Under the pieces are notes generated by a model. That model was not told where the DNA came from. It searched no databases and worked only from the letters and a program-made list of their open reading frames with translations. Of a stretch of 64,000 nucleotides of DNA, positions 58,972 to 64,000 are shown in pieces. Position 1 is the first letter of the stretch; each line of letters starts with the position of its first letter. The position numbers and the translations under genes are program-made. This DNA comes from Flavobacteriales bacterium (lineage in GTDB: Bacteria; Bacteroidota; Bacteroidia; UBA10329), in NCBI GenBank assembly GCA_016124845.1, contig WGMW01000039.1, positions 1-64,000 on the forward strand. The letters run 5' to 3'.

Positions 58972-61068
58972 TCATTTTTCTCCTTTCAGTTGTTCTTCTC
59001 TGTAATTTTTGATGGTGACAAGGAATTGCTCCGCTTGCGCGAAATACAGTTTTGCGAATTCCTTCGAGGGTTTCTCCGAACGCATTGTCAACACCAGTTC
59101 CGTGAATGTCGTTCCAAATTGAATTTTGACCGTTTCCACGAACGTTTTGTCGAAATCGGAGATGATGCCTGCCTGTGTGTTGCAACGGACGTTGTCGCCC
59201 AAAAGCAAGCCTTTTGCTCCGTTAACAAAAGCGGTGTAGGTGTGGTAAATGCCATCTGCGTAGCGACTTTCCTTCAATGCTTCTGTAGCCCATTCGAGCT
59301 TTTCTTCAGCTTCGAAAAACAGTGTTTGCACAAGGTCAATAACCACACCAGCACACTCTCCCAATCCAATTTCAGGCTTGAAAAGTTGTTCTTTGCCCCA
59401 ATCGTAGTAATCGCTCTCTTGAATCGTTTCCAACTCGGCAAGCGGCTTGAAAAGTTCATAGAAATAATGGTTGCCCAAACGCTGGTAGTAGTCATTGAAG
59501 TACTCGCCTTCAAGCCCGTTTTCTTCGTAATCATTCAATACCGAACGAAGCAAATCAGGTGTTCTTTTCGATGGAATTTTGATGACCTTATCGGCCACCG
59601 TTCCATTGCCGTTTCCGAGCGTTCCACCGCCCAAAAGCACTTGCATGGCAGGAACGACTTTTCCGTCATGCTTCATGGAACTTCCATGGAAACCGATGTT
59701 GGCAATGCCGTGCTGCCCGCATGAGTTCATGCAACCGCTGATCTTGATTTTGATGTCACGGTTATGAATCAATTCTGGGTATTCCGAACGAATCACTTTT
59801 TCCAATTCAAGTGCCGTTCCCGTGCTGTTGGAAATCCCCAAGTTGCAGGTGTCCGTTCCTGGACAAGCCGTAATGTCGGCCACACTGTCGAAGCCTGGTT
59901 CTGCCAAACCGAGCGCGTTCAGTCCTTCATACAAGGGCGAAAGTGCTTCTTGCGTTACGTAGCGCAACAGATAACCTTGATTGATGGTCACACGGATGTC
60001 ATCAGCCGCAAATTCCTTCACCACCTTGGCAAAAGCACGGGCAGTATCGGATGAAATATTTCCCAACGGAACACGGACAAAAACCCCGAAGAAACCTTCC
60101 TGTTTCTGCTCAAAAACGTTCGTTTTGAGCCAGTTGTCATAATGCTCTCGGTCTTTGATGCGAGCGGTAAGCACGGTTCCCAATTTTGGTGGTTCGGGCG
60201 TGATGACCGCGTTTCGATCAACCCAAACTTCTTGATCCTTCAACGCTACGTACTCGCCCTTGATCTGCTTCATCAGTTCTTCCAAACCGACATCCTGAAG
60301 CAAGTATTTGAATCGCGCCTTGTTTCTACGATTTCGCTCTCCGTAACGGTCGAAAATGCGCAACGTAGCAGCGGTGAATGGGATGATCTTTTCTTCTTCG
60401 AGAAACTCGAAAGCGGTCAGAGCCAAATGCGGCTGAGCACCCAAGCCACCACCGATAAGCACTTTGAAACCGCGCTTTTCTCCATTTAGAACAGGGATGA
60501 ACCCGAGGTCGTGGATGAGGGTGAAAGACGTGTCTTTGACCGTTGACGCAAAGGCGATTTTGAACTTACGCCCCATTTCCTGACAGATCGGATTTCGTAG
60601 AAAATATTCGAACATCTGCTGCGCATAAGGCGAGACATCGAACGGCTCTTCGGGGTCGATGCCAGCCTTGTCAGAAGCCGTAATGTTGCGCACCGTGTTT
60701 CCGCAAGCTTCGCGAAGTGTGATGTTGGATTTTTCCAATTCGTGCCAAAGCTGTGGTGTTCGGTCCAAACTCACGTAATGGATCTGAATGTCCTGTCGCG
60801 TGGTAGCATGCAGCGTGCTGCTGGCGTACTCATCCGAAATGTCCGCGATCTTAATCAGTTGCTCGCTGGTCATCCTGCCGTACGGGATCTTGATGCGGAT
60901 CATCTGCACGCCTTGCTGCCGCTGGCCGTAAACGCCTCGCGCCAACCGCAGACTGCGGAATTTCTCCTCGTCAACCTTGCCTTCTTTGAAGAGACGGATC
61001 TTCTTTTCCAGATCGAGAATGTCCTTCTCAACCACGGGGTTTTCTAACTCTGTTCTGAAACTCTGCAT
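58972..61068 (-). CDS. Siroheme/4Fe-4S sulfite (or nitrite) reductase with C-terminal helical HEPN-like domain, 698 aa
   Basis: Two ferredoxin-like/siroheme half-domains are present. Cys ligands are in ITACPGTDTCNLGISNSTG and KIKISGCMNSCGQHGIANIG (C-x5-C and C-x3-C). RLARGVYGQRQQGVQMIRIKIPYG is the typical N-terminal substrate-side segment. Genome context (APS reductase, siroheme genes, metX) favours sulfite over nitrite. About 130 helical residues (from LGECAGVVIDL) are fused at the C-terminus and look like a HEPN-type bundle, seen in other Bacteroidetes homologues. I start at ATG 61068 (MQSFRTELENP); ATG 61092 directly abuts the T-run of the attenuator terminator. Confidence 0.88.
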   Translation of the reverse strand: MQSFRTELENPVVEKDILDLEKKIRLFKEGKVDEEKFRSLRLARGVYGQRQQGVQMIRIKIPYGRMTSEQLIKIADISDEYASSTLHATTRQDIQIHYVSLDRTPQLWHELEKSNITLREACGNTVRNITASDKAGIDPEEPFDVSPYAQQMFEYFLRNPICQEMGRKFKIAFASTVKDTSFTLIHDLGFIPVLNGEKRGFKVLIGGGLGAQPHLALTAFEFLEEEKIIPFTAATLRIFDRYGERNRRNKARFKYLLQDVGLEELMKQIKGEYVALKDQEVWVDRNAVITPEPPKLGTVLTARIKDREHYDNWLKTNVFEQKQEGFFGVFVRVPLGNISSDTARAFAKVVKEFAADDIRVTINQGYLLRYVTQEALSPLYEGLNALGLAEPGFDSVADITACPGTDTCNLGISNSTGTALELEKVIRSEYPELIHNRDIKIKISGCMNSCGQHGIANIGFHGSSMKHDGKVVPAMQVLLGGGTLGNGNGTVADKVIKIPSKRTPDLLRSVLNDYEENGLEGEYFNDYYQRLGNHYFYELFKPLAELETIQESDYYDWGKEQLFKPEIGLGECAGVVIDLVQTLFFEAEEKLEWATEALKESRYADGIYHTYTAFVNGAKGLLLGDNVRCNTQAGIISDFDKTFVETVKIQFGTTFTELVLTMRSEKPSKEFAKLYFAQAEQFLVTIKNYREEQLKGEK

Positions 61069-61093
61069 ATATATTGGTTTGTTTTTGTGCATT

Positions 61094-61127
61094 AAAAAAG
61101 CCCTTCCACGCTTGGCAGAAGGGCTTT
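61094..61127 (-). terminator. Attenuator terminator 2, before the sulfite reductase gene
   Basis: On the minus strand AAAGCCCTTC (61127-61118) and GAAGGGCTTT (61106-61097) form a perfect 10-bp stem with loop TGCCAAGCGTG and a run of T to 61094. It lies 24 bases after the stop of leader peptide 2 and 26 before the chosen start of the reductase gene, so it must be bypassed for the operon to be expressed. Confidence 0.85.
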
Positions 61128-61150
61128 GTACGATTGAATTGAATGTACCA

Positions 61151-61213
61151 TCACCACCTCCACCTCTCGGCAGACATGCAGCAACAACACATCATTTTAT
61201 TCACTCGGATCAT
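61151..61213 (-). CDS. Cysteine-run leader peptide 2, 20 aa
   Basis: ATG 61213 opens MIRVNKMMCCCCMSAERWRW and stops at TGA 61153-61151. Cys 9-12 are encoded by TGT TGT TGC TGC and are flanked by Met codons. The last codons (AGG TGG AGG TGG TGA) make a G-rich stretch. GGTGGAGG (61164-61157) can pair with CTTCTGCC of the following terminator's 5' arm and loop (61121-61114), with three G-U pairs. This is the layout of a ribosome-stalling leader peptide. It is too short for a gene caller and is not expected to have a function as a protein. Confidence 0.8.
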   Translation of the reverse strand: MIRVNKMMCCCCMSAERWRW

Positions 61214-61227
61214 CGTTTTCAAGTCAT

Positions 61228-61258
61228 AAAAAAAGCCCCTCAGTTGTTTGAGAGGCTT
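61228..61258 (-). terminator. Attenuator terminator 1, between the two leader peptides
   Basis: On the minus strand GCCTCTCA (61256-61249) and TGAGGGGC (61242-61235) pair in an 8-bp stem (one G-U), loop AACAAC, followed by seven T (61234-61228). Its 5' arm AGCCTCTC (61257-61250) is perfectly complementary to GAGAGGCT at the end of leader 1 (61300-61293), the expected antiterminator. Confidence 0.85.
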
Positions 61259-61290
61259 GTAGTTTTCTGTTCGTTTATCCAATAAACGCA

Positions 61291-61368
61291 TCAGCCTCTC
61301 CACGAAAATGCACAGCAACAGCACATGCCGTTGTTCATCATTTCCATAAGAGACTTCATTGCTTTCAT
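61291..61368 (-). CDS. Cysteine/methionine-rich leader peptide 1, 25 aa
   Basis: ATG 61368 opens MKAMKSLMEMMNNGMCCCC (residues 1-19), then AFSWRG and TGA at 61293-61291. Six of the first 15 residues are Met and residues 16-19 are four Cys (TGC TGT TGC TGT). The segments AGTCTCTT (codons 5-7, 61355-61348), GAGAGGCT (last codons, 61300-61293) and the terminator's AGCCTCTC can pair 1:2 or 2:3, and the terminator is 3:4, as in classical amino-acid operons. A ribosome waiting at the Cys codons leaves 2 free to pair with 3, so the terminator cannot form. Confidence 0.82.
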   Translation of the reverse strand: MKAMKSLMEMMNNGMCCCCAFSWRG

Positions 61369-61378
61369 TGTGTGATGC

Positions 61379-61409
61379 CAAATGTAGAATGCGAACTTTT
61401 ACAAAACAA
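61379..61409 (-). promoter_or_regulatory. Promoter of the cysteine-attenuated sulfur operon
   Basis: On the minus strand TTG (61409-61407), a 20-base spacer, and TACATTTG (61386-61379), a perfect -7 element. Leader 1 ATG is 10 bases further, giving an almost leaderless leader-peptide mRNA. The promoter lies within the 57 bases between metX and leader 1. Confidence 0.7.
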
Positions 61410-61425
61410 CAGCGGTAACCATTTT

Positions 61426-62448
61426 TTAATATTTTGAGTTCAAAAAGTCGGCCAATAGACGCGAAACCGTATCTGTTTCAACCAAAAAACCATCATGCCC
61501 AAAGGGCGATGAAATGACCTCTAACTGCGAATTTGGAATGTGCTTCGCGATGAATTGTTGCTCCGTTATCGGACAAAGAATGTCGCTATCGACACCGATT
61601 ACCAGCGTGTTCGCTTGAATCATTCTAAGAGCTTCCTCAACCGAACTTCTTCCGCGCCCCAAATTGTGGCTGTCCATGGCTTTTGATAGTAGGATGTAAC
61701 TCTGCGCGTTGAATCGTTTCACCAGTTTTTCGCCCTGATAACGGATGTACGAAGCGGCCTTATAGCCTACCAACTTCTCTTCTTCGTCTTCTTGCGTTTG
61801 CTTGAATGCCTCGTAGTTTCTGTATGTCAACATTCCGATTCCGCGAGCGGCTTTCAATCCATTCGCGCCAGCGTTGGGTGATTCATCTTTCCAAGTCGCA
61901 TCAGCTTCAATGGCCAACCGTTGTGCCTCGTGAATGGAAATTTCCCAAGCAGATGCTTTGGCGCTTGTCACAAGCAAACAGAGGTTGTTGAAAAGACTTT
62001 CATCGGCAATTGCCCATTCCATCAATTGATAACCGCCCATGCTGCCGCCCATTCCCAGGGCAATTTTCTTCACGCCCAAATGCGCTTGCAACAGTTGATG
62101 CGCTTTTACCATATCTCGTATCGTCACCATCGGAAACGAACCGAAATATGGTTTTCCAGTTTCTGGATTTTCCGTCAGCGGCCCCGAACTGCCATAGCAC
62201 GAACCAAGAATGTTGGCGCAAACGATGAAGCATTTGCTCGGGTCAAACGTCCTCCCTTCTCCGAAAAGTCCGCTCCACCAGTCAGCAACATCAGAGTTGG
62301 CGGTAAGCGCATGGCACACCCAAATGACGTTATCGCCAGCGGCATTCAACTCGCCATACGTGTGATAGGCGATTTCAACCTGCGGTAGAATCGCGCCACA
62401 CTCCAATGGAAATGGTTGGTTATGGATGTATTTTTGGACAGGATTCAT
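61426..62448 (-). CDS. metX: Homoserine O-acetyltransferase MetX, 340 aa
   Basis: This is an alpha/beta hydrolase-fold acyltransferase: VWVCHALTANSDVADWW, FIVCANILGSCYGSSGP, the nucleophile elbow GGSMGGYQLMEW (Ser near 138) and the late VIGVDSDILCPITEQ and SPFGHDGFLVE holding the Asp and His. These match MetX (EC 2.3.1.31), which activates homoserine for direct sulfhydrylation. It sits upstream of the attenuator, so read-through transcripts from metX would also pass the two terminators. Length is typical. Confidence 0.93.
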   Translation of the reverse strand: MNPVQKYIHNQPFPLECGAILPQVEIAYHTYGELNAAGDNVIWVCHALTANSDVADWWSGLFGEGRTFDPSKCFIVCANILGSCYGSSGPLTENPETGKPYFGSFPMVTIRDMVKAHQLLQAHLGVKKIALGMGGSMGGYQLMEWAIADESLFNNLCLLVTSAKASAWEISIHEAQRLAIEADATWKDESPNAGANGLKAARGIGMLTYRNYEAFKQTQEDEEEKLVGYKAASYIRYQGEKLVKRFNAQSYILLSKAMDSHNLGRGRSSVEEALRMIQANTLVIGVDSDILCPITEQQFIAKHIPNSQLEVISSPFGHDGFLVETDTVSRLLADFLNSKY

Positions 62449-62483
62449 TTCGGGGCTAAATATCGTAAAGCTGCGAAGGGTTT

Positions 62484-62585
62484 CGAATTACGAATCCTGC
62501 AAGCAGTACGAATATGACGAATGCGCCCTTTCTGAACATTTGATAACCTCGAAGTATTCGCATATTCGTATCCATTCGTAATTCG
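62484..62585. repeat. About 100-base AT-rich foldback repeat upstream of metX and osmC-like gene
   Basis: CGAATTACGAAT (62484-62495) and ATTCGTAATTCG (62574-62585) are perfect 12-bp arms. Between them ACGAATATGACGAATGCG and CGCATATTCG extend the fold. This TTCGTA/TACGAA-rich type is frequent in Bacteroidetes intergenic gaps. It lies in the divergent promoter region of two genes, so it may overlap both promoters. Confidence 0.65.
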
Positions 62586-62592
62586 CAACCAT

Positions 62593-63009
62593 ATGAAGAT
62601 CACCCTGAAAAGACTGAACGACAACTACCACATGCAAGCCCAAAATGAGGACGGCAACACCATTCAGATGGACGGATCGCCAGCCATTGGTGGAGAGAAT
62701 TTGGGTGCGCGACCTATGCAGGTATTATTGATGTCGTTGGCGGGCTGTACCAGCATCGATGTCATTTCCATACTCAAGAAAATGAAGCAGGAAGTAGCCG
62801 ACTATCATGTGGAAGTGGATGCCGAACGCGAAGCCGATGTGGTCCCGAGCCTGTTCACGAACATTCACATCAAGTACATTCTGAAAGGCAACAACCTTGA
62901 GGAAAGCAAAGTGAGACGCGCCATTGAACTTTCGGCCGACAAATACTGCTCGGTTTCCAAAATCCTTGAACCGACCGCCAAGATCACTTGGAGCTACGAA
63001 ATAAAGTAA
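62593..63009 (+). CDS. OsmC-family protein, 138 aa
   Basis: An OsmC/Ohr fold is indicated by MDGSPAIGGENLGARPMQVLLMSLAGCTSIDVISILKKM, shown here by its motif: P-M-Q-x-L-L-x-S-L-A-G-C with the first Cys (about 55), and a later DKYCSVSK with the second Cys (about 117). Such proteins reduce organic hydroperoxides with a Cys pair; the YhfA-like subgroup of this length is less well understood. It is cytoplasmic, divergent from metX and just upstream of the sulfhydrylase gene, so a link to sulfur metabolism or oxidative stress is possible. Confidence 0.88.
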   Translation: MKITLKRLNDNYHMQAQNEDGNTIQMDGSPAIGGENLGARPMQVLLMSLAGCTSIDVISILKKMKQEVADYHVEVDAEREADVVPSLFTNIHIKYILKGNNLEESKVRRAIELSADKYCSVSKILEPTAKITWSYEIK

Positions 63010-63010
63010 G

Positions 63011-63070
63011 AAGTTGATAGAGTTTACTGAGTTGAAAAGGTTTAGAACATGCCATCAACTTTATCAACTT
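63011..63070. terminator. Weak foldback after the OsmC-family gene
   Basis: AAGTTGATAGAGTT (63011-63024) and AACTTTATCAACTT (63057-63070) pair in 14 positions with one wobble, loop 32 bases. It lies between the OsmC-family stop and the sulfhydrylase start. It has no T-run, so it could be a dispersed repeat rather than a terminator. Confidence 0.4.
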
Positions 63071-63101
63071 TGTAGACCAATCTCTCTGTAAACTAACGAA
63101 G

Positions 63102-64000
63102 ATGAAAGAGAATCAGTTTGAAACCGAAGCCATCCGAACGCAAATGGAGCGTACGGCTCAAATGGAACACAGCGTGCCGTTGTATCTCACTTCAAGCTTC
63201 ATGTTTGAAGATGCGGAGCACATGCGTGCCGTTTTTGCTGATGAGGCAGGGGGCAACATCTACAGCCGATTTACAAATCCGAATGCCACCGAACTCATTG
63301 ACAAGATGTGCAAGTTGGAAGGTGCGGAGGCTGGATATGCAACCGCCACGGGAATGGCTGCTGTTTACGCTGGGTTTGCAGCATTGCTAAGTAGTGGAGA
63401 CCACATTCTCAGCTGTCGCTCGATCTTCGGTTCCACGCATACCGTGCTGACCAAAATTCTTCCTCGGTTCGGTATTACCACTACTTACGTAGATGTGGAT
63501 GATCTGGAAAGTTGGGAAAAAGCCATTCAGCCAAACACGAAAATGATATTCGTGGAAACCCCGTCCAACCCAGGTTTGGATGTAATTGACCTTGAATTTG
63601 TGGGGAAATTGGCGGCAAAGCACAACCTGATTTTCCATGTGGATAACTGCTTTGCTACGCCTTATTTGCAACGTCCGATCGATTTTGGAGCTCATTTGGT
63701 AAGTCATTCAGGTACGAAATGGATCGATGGCCAAGGACGCGTTACTGGTGGAATTCTACTTGGTGACAAGAAGCTGATCGATGATGTCTATACCTTCTGT
63801 CGTTCAACTGGGCCAGCAATTTCTCCGTTCAATGCGTGGGTGCTTTCCAAGAGTTTGGAAACGTTGGCGGTACGAATGGACCGTCATTGCGACAATGCAG
63901 TAAAACTGGCCAATTGCCTCGAACACCATCCCGAACTTTCGAATATCCGCTACCCTGGATTGCTTTCTCATCCGCAGTACAAAGTGGCACAGAAACAGAT
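63102..64000 (+). CDS. Cys/Met-metabolism PLP enzyme, O-acyl-homoserine sulfhydrylase-like, 5' part (299 codons seen)
   Basis: ATG 63102 opens MKENQFETEAIRTQMERTAQ and the frame is open to the window edge. The fold-type I transsulfuration family is clear: PLYLTSSFMFEDAEHM, YSRFTNPNATELIDKM, ATATGMAAVYAGF, VETPSNPGLDVID and VDNCFATPYLQRP. SHSGTKWIDGQGRVTGG carries the PLP lysine (residue 206). The FTNPN and SGTKWIDGQGR forms suit MetZ/MetY-type O-acyl-homoserine sulfhydrylases, which make homocysteine directly from sulfide, rather than cystathionine synthases. MetX product and sulfide from the adjacent operon would be its substrates. The C-terminal quarter lies outside the window. Confidence 0.88.
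   Translation, partial: MKENQFETEAIRTQMERTAQMEHSVPLYLTSSFMFEDAEHMRAVFADEAGGNIYSRFTNPNATELIDKMCKLEGAEAGYATATGMAAVYAGFAALLSSGDHILSCRSIFGSTHTVLTKILPRFGITTTYVDVDDLESWEKAIQPNTKMIFVETPSNPGLDVIDLEFVGKLAAKHNLIFHVDNCFATPYLQRPIDFGAHLVSHSGTKWIDGQGRVTGGILLGDKKLIDDVYTFCRSTGPAISPFNAWVLSKSLETLAVRMDRHCDNAVKLANCLEHHPELSNIRYPGLLSHPQYKVAQKQ

Noticed and set aside
61094-61425. SAM riboswitch before the sulfur genes
   Set aside because: No SAM-I or SAM-II core is visible; leader peptides and alternative stems explain the terminators better.
62449-62592. SAM-II riboswitch upstream of metX
   Set aside because: The gap is filled by a TTCGTA/TACGAA foldback with no SAM-II pseudoknot sequence.

Overview
The window comes from a Bacteroidota (Bacteroidetes) chromosome, most likely a Flavobacteriales-type organism. 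Three secreted proteins end in type IX secretion sorting domains, two of type A and one of type B. A full Bat (aerotolerance) operon is present, and lipoproteins are numerous. Readable promoters fit the Bacteroidetes pattern (TTG or TTTG, about 19-20 bases, then TAnnTTTG), usually very close to the start codon. Base composition is moderate (by eye roughly 45-50% GC), apart from an AT-rich insert at 29-31 kb. No replication origin, rRNA or CRISPR is visible.

Layout. 0-2 kb: an edge gene, a degenerate 21-base-periodic stretch, an unrecognised gene and a candidate small RNA with its own promoter and terminator. 2-12 kb: secreted PhoD-like phosphatase, S41 and M28 peptidases, a tandem-duplicated lipoprotein, a serine-palmitoyltransferase-like enzyme, a universal stress protein, a lipid kinase and a glycosyltransferase. 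12-20 kb: GH92 glycosidase, phosphodiesterase and a 1659-residue PKD/SprB-repeat surface protein. 20-28.4 kb: moxR, DUF58, a BatD-like gene and batA-E on the minus strand. 28.4-31 kb: a 45-residue conserved small protein and an AT-rich DUF262 + HEPN gene pair that looks like a defence or toxin module. 31-42 kb: fused E1 2-oxoacid dehydrogenase, enoyl-CoA hydratase, a Calx-beta T9SS protein, duplicated and partly fused monooxygenase-like and lipoprotein genes, and paaZ. 42-48 kb: an IS3-type transposase ruin abutting a truncated priA, then a row of small envelope genes sharing a repeated leader, then a hydrolase and a LuxR-type regulator. 48-55 kb: pfkA, a SiaC-like protein and an Opp-type peptide transporter. 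55 kb: tRNA-Ser, tRNA-Pro and tRNA-Arg. 55-64 kb: assimilatory sulfate reduction, siroheme and methionine synthesis genes.

The most striking regulatory object lies between metX and the sulfite reductase gene (61.09-61.41 kb). A clean promoter is followed by two tandem leader-peptide/terminator units. Each leader carries four consecutive cysteine codons and ends in Trp/Arg codons, and the mRNA there can pair with the 5' arm of the terminator that follows. This is the architecture of ribosome-mediated transcription attenuation, here apparently sensing cysteine (and perhaps methionine) and controlling the sulfur-reduction operon.

A second theme is the density of dispersed repeats: several palindrome families, CTCCCC-type, ACCACAGAG-type and GTCATTGCGAG-type elements. 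At several loci they have become part of genes, encoding the N-terminal regions of BatC, BatE and the BatD-like protein. Functions are assigned from motifs and order seen in the sequence plus general knowledge of the families; nothing was searched against a database.
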